Positions 7,656-17,600 of a stretch of 64,000 bases of DNA are shown piece after piece. Each line of letters begins with the position of its first letter. The first letter of the stretch is position 1. This DNA is from an uncultured Paraprevotella sp. Its GTDB lineage: Bacteria > Bacteroidota > Bacteroidia > Bacteroidales > Bacteroidaceae. The stretch is taken from the NCBI GenBank assembly GCA_900548345.1, contig URKA01000008.1:1-64000 (forward strand), given 5' to 3'. The notes beneath the pieces are model-generated. The model was given only the letters and a program-made list of their open reading frames with translations, had not been told where the DNA came from and ran no database searches. Position numbers and translations under genes: made by a program.

Positions 7656-9458
7656 TTATTCTTTCGACATCTCCTCTTCAATCGTAGTGATTTTCTCGCG
7701 GAGCAGGCTGAGTTCGTCTTTCAGCTTCTCCATTTTCTTGTTCATCTCGTTCAGCAGGCTGTTGCCTTTCTTGGAACTGCATGTGAGGAAGCCGAGGTTG
7801 TTCTCATAAGTCTTGATTTCGTTCCGCTTGTTCTCGAAAGCGCGCATCAGCCGTTCGCGTTCGCGTGCCAGTCCTTGTGTGCCTTCCTTCATTTCGTTCT
7901 TCAGGTTATTCTTGAAGTTGTCGAGGTGGCGTCGTGCGGCCGACATGTTCAATGTCTTGAAGAGCTGGTCTACGATTTCGTGGTAAGCCTTGTAAATCTT
8001 GTCTTTCTCTTTGAAGGGTACGAATCCGATTTCGTTCCATTCCTTCATCAGCTCTTTTACAGATTCGGCTTTGTTTTCTTCCTCATCGTTTTCCAGCAAG
8101 GATTTCAGTCTTTCGATTACGCTTTCTTTTTTCTGAAGGTTCTCTTTTTCTTCATTCCGTTGCGAGGCAGTGCTCTTGGTCCTTTGCTCGAAGAAGTAGT
8201 CGCAGGCGCCGATGAAGCGTTTCCACAACGCCTCCGAATATTTTTTGGGAACGGCACCTATGGTCTTCCATTCCTTTTGGAGTTGCATCAGTTTGTCGGC
8301 TGTGGCCTTCCAGTCTGTGCTCTCTTTCAGTGCTTCGGCTTTTTCACACAGTTCGGTTTTCTTTTTCAGGTTACTGCTTTGTTCCTCTTTCAGTCGTTTG
8401 AAGAATGCAGTCTTTTCGGTGAAGAACCTGTCGCAGGCCGTGCGGAAACGCTCGAAGATTTTCACGTTCATCTTTTGCGGGGCGAATCCGATGGTGCGCC
8501 ATGCTTTCTGCAGTTCTATGACTGTGGCGGAATGTGCTTCCCAGTCGGCAACGGTCTTGAAGGCTGTGATGTCGATGGCTTCGACTTGTTCGCACAGTTC
8601 GGTTTTCCGTGCCAGATTCTCTTCTTCTTTGGCCTTCAGCTCCTCGAAGTGTTGCTGGTGCCGTTTGTTGATGACCGTGGAGGCAGCCTTGAACCGTGCC
8701 CAGATGTCTTCGCGCAGTTCTTTGGCCACGGGTCCTGTTTCCTTGTATTCCTGATGCAGGTTTTGCAGTTGCTGGAAAGCGGAGATAATGTCGGGTTCTT
8801 CGCTGAGGGCTTCGGCCGTTTCACAGAGACGTGTCTTGATTTCAAGGTTCTTCTTGAAATCGTATTCACGGAATTCGTTGTTCAGCTTCAGCTGGTCATA
8901 ATACTGTTCCACATACAACTGGTAGGTTTTCCAGAGTTCGTTGGCTTTGTCTGCCGGTACAAGTTTGATTTCCTTCCACTCGTTCTGCAGTTCCTTGAAC
9001 TCCTTGTAAGCCTGGTTGGCCTCTTCGGGTGTGGCGCAGAACGATTTGATGCGTTCCAGAATCTCCTGTTTCTTCTGCAGGTTTTCTGCTTTCTGACGTT
9101 CGATTTCTGCCAGTTCCTCGGCGCGTTTCCGTTTGATGACATTCATGGCTTCCTTGAATTCGTCTTCAAGCACATTGGGTGCGGGAAGGAATTCTTCCGG
9201 TGCTCCGCCGTTTTCGATGAATGCGGCGCGTGCGTTTGCCACTTCTGTCTTATGTATTTTATAGAATGTCTGTTTCAGAGCATCGAGTTCCTGTTTCTCT
9301 GCCAGTTTGTCGGATGCTGCCAGTTCTTTGATTCGTGCGACGACTTCTTCCTGAGTCTGGGGTACGTTTTCCGTTTGTACTTCCGTTGCTGTCGTTTCAG
9401 TTGTCGGGTCTGTCGCTACGTTTTCTTCCAGTGAAGGAGTTTCTATCGAGTCCGTCAT
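7656..9458 (-). CDS. DUF349 repeat protein
   Basis: The 600-residue, highly charged and helical protein carries five or so repeats of the DUF349 unit. Each has a W-x-x-I/T-G-x-A/V-P-like core, as in EWKEIKLVPADKANELW, AWRTIGFAPQKMN and EWKTIGAVPKKYSEALW. The first 60 residues are acidic and Thr/Glu-rich, probably disordered; the C-terminal 90 are coiled coil. No signal peptide or membrane segment is present, so it is cytoplasmic. The family is widespread in Bacteroidetes and its biochemical role is not established. It is a single-gene unit with its own terminator. Confidence 0.9.
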   Translation of the reverse strand: MTDSIETPSLEENVATDPTTETTATEVQTENVPQTQEEVVARIKELAASDKLAEKQELDALKQTFYKIHKTEVANARAAFIENGGAPEEFLPAPNVLEDEFKEAMNVIKRKRAEELAEIERQKAENLQKKQEILERIKSFCATPEEANQAYKEFKELQNEWKEIKLVPADKANELWKTYQLYVEQYYDQLKLNNEFREYDFKKNLEIKTRLCETAEALSEEPDIISAFQQLQNLHQEYKETGPVAKELREDIWARFKAASTVINKRHQQHFEELKAKEEENLARKTELCEQVEAIDITAFKTVADWEAHSATVIELQKAWRTIGFAPQKMNVKIFERFRTACDRFFTEKTAFFKRLKEEQSSNLKKKTELCEKAEALKESTDWKATADKLMQLQKEWKTIGAVPKKYSEALWKRFIGACDYFFEQRTKSTASQRNEEKENLQKKESVIERLKSLLENDEEENKAESVKELMKEWNEIGFVPFKEKDKIYKAYHEIVDQLFKTLNMSAARRHLDNFKNNLKNEMKEGTQGLARERERLMRAFENKRNEIKTYENNLGFLTCSSKKGNSLLNEMNKKMEKLKDELSLLREKITTIEEEMSKE

Positions 9459-9571
9459 GTCGTTTGTTTTTTAGTATCTGATACAATGTCTCTTTGTTTA
9501 ATGGGTTACAAATTAAGTATAAAAAAAGATTGAAACCTAAGATTTGACCTGTTTTTTTATGTTACACCGCC

Positions 9572-10498
9572 TTATATCCACGTTTTTCTTCTAAAATACC
9601 ATACGAATGCAACCGTGACGCCGATTGTGAGCACGAGCGCGAGCGGAAATCCCCATACGGATTCTTCCATGCCGTTCACCAGGTTCATGCCGAACAGGCT
9701 GGCGATGAGTGTGGGGAACATGAGGATGATGGAAATGGAGGTAAGCATCTTCATGATGCCGCTCATGTTGTTGTTGATGATATTGGCATAGGTGTCCATC
9801 GTAGAGTCGAGGATGTTCGCGTAGATGGATGTGGTCTCCCTCGCCTGGCTCATCTCAATGTTGACATCTTCAATCAGGTCGGCGTCCAGCTCGTCTACGG
9901 GCAGTTTGAATTTCAGTTTGGAGAGCAGGGTCTCGTTGCCGCGGATGGAGGTGATGAAGTAAGTGAGGCTGTCTTGCAGGCGCGACAGGTTGATGAGGTC
10001 CACGTTGTCCACGTTCCTGTCCAGATGCTGTTTGGCCTTTTCGATGAGCAGGTTGATTTGTTTCAGTCGTTTCAGATACCATACGGCGGACGACAGGAAG
10101 AGCCGGAATACCATGTCCACGGAGTCGGTGAATCCCAATCCGCGTTTTTGCTGGTAGCTTACGAAGTCTATCATCATGTTCGTCTCGAAGTTGCATACGG
10201 TGATGCACACCTCCTTGTTCAGTATGATGCCCAGCGGGATGGTGGTGTACGGTGTGCGCGACCGCACCTCCTTGACGTACGGTATACGCAGGATGATGAG
10301 AATCCAGCCGTCGTCGAATTCATAACGTGCGCGCTCGTCGGTATCGCTGATGTCCATCAGGAAATAGTCAGGGATATGGAGCGTGTTTTCCAGATAGTCG
10401 ATGTCGTCTTGGGTGGGGCAGGTCACCTGAACCCAGCAGTTGGGTTCCCAGTTTTCGAGCGTGTGCAGGCCGCGGTTTGTATTCCAGTATGTTCGCAT
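9572..10498 (-). CDS. corA: CorA-family magnesium/divalent cation transporter
   Basis: The 308-residue protein has the CorA layout: a cytoplasmic alpha/beta domain with long helices (about 1-240) and two C-terminal membrane helices (about 248-270 and 283-302). The signature GMN is present in LFGMNLVNG at the end of the first membrane helix; it forms the pore selectivity filter in this family. The basic tail RRKTWI matches the cytoplasmic end. It should assemble as a homopentameric inner-membrane channel for Mg2+ and possibly Co2+ or Ni2+. It is transcribed alone, with a possible -7 box TACTTTTG on the minus strand at 10620-10627. Confidence 0.92.
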   Translation of the reverse strand: MRTYWNTNRGLHTLENWEPNCWVQVTCPTQDDIDYLENTLHIPDYFLMDISDTDERARYEFDDGWILIILRIPYVKEVRSRTPYTTIPLGIILNKEVCITVCNFETNMMIDFVSYQQKRGLGFTDSVDMVFRLFLSSAVWYLKRLKQINLLIEKAKQHLDRNVDNVDLINLSRLQDSLTYFITSIRGNETLLSKLKFKLPVDELDADLIEDVNIEMSQARETTSIYANILDSTMDTYANIINNNMSGIMKMLTSISIILMFPTLIASLFGMNLVNGMEESVWGFPLALVLTIGVTVAFVWYFRRKTWI

Positions 10499-10619
10499 GA
10501 ATAAAATCCTCCAATATTAGCGGACGGAGGCTGTCCGTAGCAAACCCCTGTCCTTACAAGTTCATATTTTCCGCGTGATAATCGTCCATTATGAATAAAC
10601 ACTATGATTAATTACGGTG

Positions 10620-10627
10620 CAAAAGTA
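10620..10627 (-). promoter_or_regulatory. -7 promoter element upstream of corA
   Basis: Minus-strand TACTTTTG matches TAnnTTTG. It would give a leader of about 115 nt before the corA start at 10498. Confidence 0.45.
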
Positions 10628-10701
10628 CAAAAATAATCGATATGACCTACGGTTTGCCGCTTTTTTAGGCGCGTTTTTTTGTTTGGGCTTGTCCGGTCCG
10701 G

Positions 10702-11532
10702 TCATTCCGGACGGGTTTCCGCTTCCACTGCATTGGTAAGTTCCACGAAATCCTGTACGCTGAGTTGCTCCGGCCGCCGTCCGAAGATGTCGGCCGAAAG
10801 GAAAGCCTGATGGTCGCGCGGCGTGCGTCCTTGCAGTTGCAGCCGGTTGTCGGCGTCGGTCAGCACGGGGCGTATGGAGTTGCGCAACACCTTGCGGCGC
10901 TGGTTGAAGGTGGTCTTCACCACCTGTTTGAACAGGCGTTCGTCGCATCCCAGGTCAGTGGTCTCGTTTCGCGTCATGCGGATGACGGCACTTTTGACTT
11001 TCGGTGGCGGGTTGAACACATTCTCATGCACCGTAAAGAGATATTCCACGCTGTACCATGCCTGAATCAGCACGCTCAGTATGCCGTAAGTCTTGTTGCC
11101 GGGGCCTGCGGCGATGCGTTCGGCCACTTCTTTCTGTATCATGCCCGTGCAGCAGGGAATGAGGTGTTTGTATTCCAGCATCTTGAAGAAGATTTGACTG
11201 GATATATTATAAGGATAGTTGCCGGTAAGCACGAACGGCTGTCCGCCGAACGTGTTTTCCAGGTGCATTTTCAGAAAGTCGTCCTCGATGATGTGCTCTT
11301 CCAGTTGCGGAAAGTTCCTGCGCAGGTAAGCCACCGATTCAAAGTCGATTTCCACCACTTTGAGCGGTCGGTTTTTCGGGATGAGGAACTGTGTCATGAC
11401 CCCCATTCCGGGGCCCACTTCCAATACGGGAAGGCCGGGGCATGCGTCTACGGTGTCCGCGATGTCCTGTGCGATTTTCAAATCCTTTAAAAAGTGCTGT
11501 CCGAGAAACTTTTTGGGCCTGACTGATTTCAT
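10702..11532 (-). CDS. rsmA: 16S rRNA (adenine(1518)-N(6)/adenine(1519)-N(6))-dimethyltransferase
   Basis: The product (276 residues) is RsmA/KsgA, which dimethylates two adjacent adenines in the 3' hairpin of 16S rRNA using SAM. It starts MKSVRPKKFLGQHFL, the conserved KsgA opening. It has the SAM-binding motif LEVGPGMG and the catalytic-pocket motif NYPYNIS (NLPYxIS in most members). The start at 11532 is preferred: the same frame is open much further upstream, but that part has no homologous look and crosses the divergent promoter region and the neighbouring gene. A -7 box on the minus strand (11563-11570) gives a short leader. Confidence 0.95.
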   Translation of the reverse strand: MKSVRPKKFLGQHFLKDLKIAQDIADTVDACPGLPVLEVGPGMGVMTQFLIPKNRPLKVVEIDFESVAYLRRNFPQLEEHIIEDDFLKMHLENTFGGQPFVLTGNYPYNISSQIFFKMLEYKHLIPCCTGMIQKEVAERIAAGPGNKTYGILSVLIQAWYSVEYLFTVHENVFNPPPKVKSAVIRMTRNETTDLGCDERLFKQVVKTTFNQRRKVLRNSIRPVLTDADNRLQLQGRTPRDHQAFLSADIFGRRPEQLSVQDFVELTNAVEAETRPE

Positions 11533-11562
11533 CTGTGAGTTTTTTATGTTACTTTTGTGCTG

Positions 11563-11594
11563 CAAAGATAACGAAAGGCGAGCGCAGAGGCAAG
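11563..11594 (-). promoter_or_regulatory. rsmA promoter
   Basis: On the minus strand CTTG (11591-11594) is followed after 20 bases by TATCTTTG (11563-11570), close to the TTTG-N19-21-TAnnTTTG consensus. Confidence 0.6.
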
Positions 11595-11674
11595 TGAAAA
11601 CAAAGTTTTCTAAGTTGACTTGTGCCGGGCCGGCTCTTATCTTCGTGAAAGCAAACGATAATGGAAAATAGACG

Positions 11675-12673
11675 TTGACCGCATTGGAAACTTCTAAGAT
11701 TATTCGGAACGGACTGAAAATAGCCTTCCCGTTGTGTCTGGGTGGCTTGATATTGTGGTGGATGTACCGCGATTTCGACTGGGACGAGCTATGGCAGGCC
11801 GTCCAATACGATATGGATTGGACGTGGATATGGCTCTCCATGCCTTTCGGCATATTGGCCCAATGGTTTCGTGCGGCCCGTTGGCGTCTGGCGTTGGAGC
11901 CGTTGGGCGAACATCCTTCGCGGCTTGTCTGCCTGCATGCCATTTTTCTGTCGTATGCGTCCAGCCTGGTCATCCCCCGTGTGGGAGAGGTGCTCCGTTG
12001 CGGGGTGTTGAAGCGATATGAAGGCGTGTCTTTTTCCCGTTCTTTGGGTACGGTAGTCACCGAACGCATGGTCGATTCTTTGTTGATGCTTGTCTTCTCG
12101 GTGCTGGTCATGCTGCTTCAGTTGAAGGTCTTTATGGCATTTTTTGCGGAGACGGGGGTGGGTTTCGGTGCATTCGCCGGCCGTTTTTCCGCCGCAGGCT
12201 ATTGGGTTACGGCACTTTGCCTGCTGGTGGCGGTTGTCTTTTTCTGCCTGCAGGCGCGCCGTCTGGCTTGGTTCGGCCGCACCCGCGATGTGCTCAGGAA
12301 TATATGCGACGGTATCCTTTCTTTGCGTAAGGTTCGCCATATACCTCTTTATATATTATATTCTTTAGGCATTTGGCTGGCCTATTTCTTGCATTTCTAC
12401 CTGACTTTTTATAGCTTTGCCTGTACGTCGGGCCTGGGTGTCACTACGGCGTTGGTGGCATTCATTGTCGGCAGCTTCGCCGTGCTGGTGCCTACACCGA
12501 ACGGAGCTGGCCCCTGGCATTTCGCCGTCAAGACCATTCTTGTGCTTTATGGCGTGTCGGAACAGGGCGGAGTGATGTTCGTGCTCATTGTGCACACCCT
12601 ACAGACTCTGCTTGTGGTGGCTTTGGGGCTTTATGCGGCCGTAGCCTTGGCTTTCTCCCGGAAACTACGGTGA
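11675..12673 (+). CDS. Lysylphosphatidylglycerol synthase-type flippase-domain membrane protein (UPF0104)
   Basis: The 332-residue protein has about eight membrane segments and the hallmarks of the YbhN/AglD/MprF flippase-like family, including RAARWRLAL near residue 66 and the C-terminal PTPNGAGPWHFAVK. The aminoacyl-transferase domain of MprF is absent. In Bacteroidetes this family is common and its lipid substrate is unknown. The start chosen is TTG at 11675; an ATG at 11661 is in a different frame and stops after five codons. It is divergent from rsmA, and a weak TATCTTCG element near 11639 may drive it. Confidence 0.8.
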   Translation: MTALETSKIIRNGLKIAFPLCLGGLILWWMYRDFDWDELWQAVQYDMDWTWIWLSMPFGILAQWFRAARWRLALEPLGEHPSRLVCLHAIFLSYASSLVIPRVGEVLRCGVLKRYEGVSFSRSLGTVVTERMVDSLLMLVFSVLVMLLQLKVFMAFFAETGVGFGAFAGRFSAAGYWVTALCLLVAVVFFCLQARRLAWFGRTRDVLRNICDGILSLRKVRHIPLYILYSLGIWLAYFLHFYLTFYSFACTSGLGVTTALVAFIVGSFAVLVPTPNGAGPWHFAVKTILVLYGVSEQGGVMFVLIVHTLQTLLVVALGLYAAVALAFSRKLR

Positions 12674-12728
12674 AACGGGGCTTTTTTCAGGTAAGATAGT
12701 TTAACCATCTAACTATAAAATACATATT

Positions 12729-14189
12729 ATGGACGAAATCAAACATCTGGAACCACAGATAGTATGGAAAAACTTCCATGCGCTGACACAGGTTCCCCGT
12801 CCTTCCGGACATTTGGAGAAAGTACAGAATTTCTTGTTGGACTGGGCGAAAGAGAGAGGACTCGAAGCGTTCAAGGACAACGGGGAGAATATCGTGATAC
12901 GCAAACCGGCCACACCGGGTATGGAAGACCGCCTTACCGTGGTGATGCAGGCCCACATGGACATGGTGCCGCAGAAAGCGCCGGACAGCACGCATAACTT
13001 TGAGACCGACCCGATAGAAACGTATGTCGACGGAGAGTGGGTAAAGGCCAAAGGCACCACACTCGGTGCGGACGACGGTATCGGCGTGGCTTCCATCATG
13101 GCGGTGCTGGAAGACGACACGTTGGAACACGGCCCGATAGAAGCGCTGATTACGGCCGATGAGGAAACGTGCATGTACGGCGTGAACCACCTTGCCGCCG
13201 ACACGCTGACGGGCGACATTCTGCTGAACATCGACAACGAGACGATGGGAGAGTTTGTCGTGGGAAGCGCCGGCGGTGTGAACGTGACGGCCTCGATGGC
13301 TTACAAGCCTGCCGAAGCCGAGGCCGACGATGTGGCGGTGAAAATCAGCCTGAAGGGATTGCGCGGCGGTCATTCCGGACTGGAAATCTGTGAGAACCGC
13401 GCCAACGCGAACAAACTGATGGCACGTTTCCTCAACATGGCCATCGCCGAGATGGAGGTACGTCTGGCCTCATGGACGGGCGGCAACATGCGCAATGCCA
13501 TCCCACGCGAGAGCGAAGTAATCATTACCTTGCAGAAGGACAACCTGCCCGCCCTCGAAGAGCTGGTGGGTGAATGCCTCGACACCTTCACCGCTGAGTT
13601 CCGCGGTGTGGAGGAAGGCATCGAGATGACCCTCGTTTCTACGGACAAGCCGGCCATGCTGGTGCCGCAGGACATTCAGGACAATCTCGTGGACGCCATC
13701 ATCGCCTGTCACGACGGTGTGTTGCGCAACATTCCGTCCATGCCCCATATTGTGGAGACCTCTTCCAATCTGGCGATAGTGGGCATCACACCCGAAAAGG
13801 CGGAAATTCTCATCTTGGCGCGCAGTTCGAGCGAGAGCATGATGGACTATGTGACGACTATGCTGGAGAGTTGCTTCAATATGGCCGGCATGAAAGTGGA
13901 GTTCAGCGGACATTACGGTGCATGGCAGCCTAACTTCGATTCGCAGATTACGGCACAGATGGTCAAGGTCTACAAGGAACTTTTCAACGAGGACGCCGTG
14001 GTGCAGGTGGTGCATGCCGGATTGGAATGCAGCCTGATAGGGGAAGTCTATCCGAAGATGGATTTGGTCAGCTTCGGTCCTACGTTGCGTTCGCCCCATA
14101 CCCCTGACGAGCGTTGCCATATCCCTTCGGTGGCGAAATACTGGGTGTTCCTCAAGGAACTGCTTCGCCGTATTCCGGTGAAAGGCTGA
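12729..14189 (+). CDS. pepD: Aminoacyl-histidine dipeptidase (peptidase M20C)
   Basis: The 486-residue cytoplasmic metallopeptidase of the PepD type cleaves Xaa-His and other dipeptides. The metal-binding set of M20 enzymes is visible: H in MQAHMDMV (about residue 79), D in LGADDGIG (about 117), the catalytic E pair in ADEET (about 149), D in NIDNE, and H in RSPHTPDER near the C-terminus. The lid/dimerisation insertion typical of M20C lies between about 205 and 390. Length fits E. coli PepD (485). The gene stands alone between the flippase-like gene and a repeat-rich intergenic region. Confidence 0.93.
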   Translation: MDEIKHLEPQIVWKNFHALTQVPRPSGHLEKVQNFLLDWAKERGLEAFKDNGENIVIRKPATPGMEDRLTVVMQAHMDMVPQKAPDSTHNFETDPIETYVDGEWVKAKGTTLGADDGIGVASIMAVLEDDTLEHGPIEALITADEETCMYGVNHLAADTLTGDILLNIDNETMGEFVVGSAGGVNVTASMAYKPAEAEADDVAVKISLKGLRGGHSGLEICENRANANKLMARFLNMAIAEMEVRLASWTGGNMRNAIPRESEVIITLQKDNLPALEELVGECLDTFTAEFRGVEEGIEMTLVSTDKPAMLVPQDIQDNLVDAIIACHDGVLRNIPSMPHIVETSSNLAIVGITPEKAEILILARSSSESMMDYVTTMLESCFNMAGMKVEFSGHYGAWQPNFDSQITAQMVKVYKELFNEDAVVQVVHAGLECSLIGEVYPKMDLVSFGPTLRSPHTPDERCHIPSVAKYWVFLKELLRRIPVKG

Positions 14190-14214
14190 TAACGCACTGT
14201 CTGAGTGTGTGTGG

Positions 14215-14327
14215 ATGGCACACGGATGACACAAGATGCGACAGATTCTCACAGATTTTTTATTTATTCCATATTATAAAAGATTAATCTGTGAGAATCT
14301 GTCGCATCTGTGTTCTCTGTGTGCCAT
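14215..14327. repeat. Intergenic palindromic repeat, copy 2 (ATGGCACAC family)
   Basis: Arms 14215-14257 and 14286-14327 are near-perfect inverted complements of about 42 bases around a 28-nt A/T-rich loop. The left arm opens with ATGGCACAC, GATGACACA and repeated CAGAT words shared with the element at 98-183. It lies 25 bp after pepD and could serve as its 3' hairpin. Confidence 0.75.
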
Positions 14328-14354
14328 TTCTTTTTCTTCATCCGTCGGAAACTT

Positions 14355-14438
14355 AAAATAAAACTTTTGGTTTTGAAAATAAAAGTTTTATTCTTGAAAA
14401 TAAAAGTTCTGTTTTTATAAATAAAAGTTTTATTTATA
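14355..14438. repeat. Four tandem 21-bp repeats
   Basis: Four adjacent 21-base units start at 14355, 14376, 14397 and 14418. They share AAAATAAAAGTTTTATT-like cores that are themselves nearly palindromic. They lie in the 417-bp gap between pepD and the alpha-2-macroglobulin gene. The rest of the gap (14439-14606) is A/T-rich and probably holds the promoter; a weak TATCTTTC is at 14550-14557. Confidence 0.75.
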
Positions 14439-14606
14439 GAATTTGTCAGGTCGGAAGCGGTTTTAAGACTTGTGTCCTCAGAATATTTCGTTTCGTTTGC
14501 ATAATTCCCCGTATATATTATTAATTGTAAAATAATACGTGTTTTTTCTTATCTTTCGTGGAAAAATGCGTTATTTGTATAGTGGAAAAACAAAAAAGAT
14601 AAAGAT

Positions 14607-17600
14607 ATGACAGTAAACAGAGGCCTTTGGTTGTGCCTGTCGAGCCTGTGGCTTTGGTGCGGAGCCACGCTGGAGGCGGGTGCGGAAACCTACGAAAGTT
14701 TGTGGAAACAAGTGAGGGCATACGAGAAGAAAGACCTTCCGAAGTCGGCCTATAAGGTGGTGCAACGCATCGGCACGAAGGCGGATAAGGAGAAGGCCAA
14801 AGGCCAACAGCTGGCCGCTTTGCTCTACGGCTGCGTGCTTCGTCAGCAGGTGGTGCCCGATAGTTTCTATACCGACGTGCCGATGCTGGAGCGGCGCAAG
14901 CGGGAAAGTGACGACGAGGTGATGCGCGCCATCTATGCTTCGGTGCTGGGCGAACTGTATGACGGCAATGCCCGTCGGAACCGTAATTACGGGCATACCG
15001 AGGCACATCCCGACAGTCTGCGCGAATGGTCGTACAACCAATTCAAGGCGGCTTCGGCGGAGAATTTCCGGCAGTCGATGGCGCATCCGGAACTTTTGGC
15101 GGAAGTAAAGGCCGCCGATTTCATCCCCTTTGTGGAGAAAGGCAGGGATGCGGCGTATTTCAACGGAGACCTGCTGAATGTCATTGTCCGCCGTGCGGTG
15201 AATAATCTGAGTGGCAAAGCAAATGAATGTCGTGAACAGAAGGCTGCATGGTATGGAAGCACACTGAGGGTGTACAGGAACAAGGGCAACCGTCAGGCGG
15301 AACTCCTCATGATGCTGGATTCGGTTGACGAAGCAAACGGGTCTTCCGATTTTCATCTCCCGGTTTCTCCCTATAAGGCAGAGCCTACGGAAGCGGATGT
15401 GGAACGGAGGGTCTTGGCTTCCGGACAATATCGGACCTATACGGAAATGCTCGATAAATTCGGCGATTTGCCGCTTTCCGCGGAGATTTACATTGCCATG
15501 ACGGATCTGCCCGTCACGCCGGCTTTGCAGGTGAAGTGGGCCGAAGAGGGTATCCGCAAATATCCTGCCTATCCGCGCACGGCTATGCTCAAGAACCGCG
15601 TGGCGCAGTTGCAGAATCCTTTTGTCAATCTGGACCTTTCTTTCCAACTTTATCCGGAGCGTGGAGCATCGTGCGAAGCCTACCACCGCAATCTGAGCGG
15701 GGCGGAGCTCCGCTGGTACCTTATGCCCGACAGGTTTTCGACTCAGGATCTTAGGGATTTGGAAGGCAAGGGCAGACTGAAAGCCGAGGCGTTGAGGAGC
15801 GGACGGATGGTGAAGAAACAGCGGTTGTCGTGGTCGGAGGCTCCGGTTTGGGACAGCCGTCATGACACGCTTCCGCTCGAAGTGCCCGCCCTCGGCGGCT
15901 ATGTGTTGATGATGGTGCCCGACGGCGCATCGCTGGCGCAAGCCGGTCAGGCGGAAATCGTGGGAGTGACCCGTATGCATCTGTTCACCCAGTCGCTGCC
16001 CGGCAACCGCGTGAAGGTATGCGTGGTGGATGCCATGACGGGTGCGCCGGTGCCTGAGGCCACCGTTACGGCATGGTATAACGATAAAGTTCATGCCATG
16101 GCACAGACAGACCGTCACGGTGTGGTGGTGATGGCAGAACCGGATATGAAGAATTTTTATCGGTGGAATCTCTCCTTTACGGCTTCCAAGGAGGCTGACA
16201 AGTATATGGCGAAACGCCGCGACGGATATTCCGGTTATGTTTATCGCGAGGACAACAATCGTGAGGAGACCGAGCGGGTCTATACTGACCGTGCCATCTA
16301 TCGTCCCGGTCAGACGGTATATGTGGGCGGTTTGTGCTACATCCGTAACGGCAAGGAAGAAAAGGTAGTCGGGGGGCGTTCCGTGTTGCTCGCCTTGCAC
16401 GATGCCAATGGCAAAAAAATAGCCGAACGGGAGGTCGTAAGCGATGAAATGGGTAAAATATCGACCGACTTCGTGTTGCCGGCAACAGGTGTTTCCGGAA
16501 ATTATTCCGTTCGGACTTCAACAAGGGGAACCACGTTTGCGGTAGAGGAATACAAACGTCCCACCTTCGAAGTCACCTTGCAGCCTGTGACGGAGATTTT
16601 CCATGCCGGCGATACGGTGAGGCTGACGGGAGAGGTAAGGAACTTCACCGGCGTGCCGGTGCGCCATGCCCGTGTGACGGCGGAATCTTCATTCTCAAAC
16701 TGGTTCAGCAGTTACTATCGCGGTACTAATGAAAAGGTGCGGCTCGACACCGTTTATACGGATGACGAGGGCAAGTTTGTGCTGACGGTTCCTGTTCGTC
16801 AACTCGAAGGGAAAACAATATGGATCGGTCTTCGTCAGAAGGTGGAGGTGGAAGCGATGAACGGCGCCGGAGAGACGCACAAGGCACAGGCAATGTTGCC
16901 GTTGTCAAGAAGCGGTTTGCAGGTGGCGCTCAATGTACCGAAGCATTGGGAGAAGGCCATGTTGCCGGATGTCGCCCCGACGCTGACGACAGCTACCGGT
17001 GAACCGGTGAAAGATTCCGTGACCTTGACTTGCGACCTGTTCCGCCTCAAGGGAGATAAGGTGCGTGAAAAGATATGGCAAGGCAAGGCATGGCAGGTAA
17101 AAACACCGGTGAAATCGTTCGGTTTCGAAGAATTGCCGGTCGGACGCTACGAGTTGTCCTTGCACGCCGCAACGGCGGAGGATACCGCCGAGGCGGTTTG
17201 TCCTTTCGTCCTGTTCGACAAGTCGGATGTACGTCCGGTGGAAGGCATGAAAGACTGGTTCCATGTGCTTTGCGATACGATTTCATCCACAACACCGGCA
17301 CATCTGCAGGTAGGCAGCACGGAAAAGGACGTGACGCTTTACTATACGTTGTTCTGCAAGGACAAAGTGCTCGAAGATACCCTTTACGAATTTTCAGACT
17401 CCGTGCTGAATTTCACCTATCCTTATCGTGCGGATGAGGGCGACGGACTGTCCGCCCATTTTACTTTTGTCAAGGAAGGCAGGATTTACCATCATGAGGC
17501 TTTGCTTACGGTGAAGCAGCCCGACAAGGAACTGCGTTTCGAATGGACCACCTTCCGCGACCGTTTGCAGCCCGGTGCGTCCGAGACGTGGAAGCTCCGC

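Noticed and set aside
7506..9434. Long open frame opposite the DUF349 gene
   Set aside because: It mirrors Glu/Lys-rich codons into a Phe/Leu-rich product with no start context; a typical antisense shadow.
11533..12111. N-terminal extension of RsmA
   Set aside because: The added residues cross the promoter region and the coding region of the divergent membrane protein and do not resemble the KsgA family.
14571..16400. 609-codon frame opposite the alpha-2-macroglobulin gene
   Set aside because: His/Arg-rich product without domain features, lying fully over a well-supported gene.
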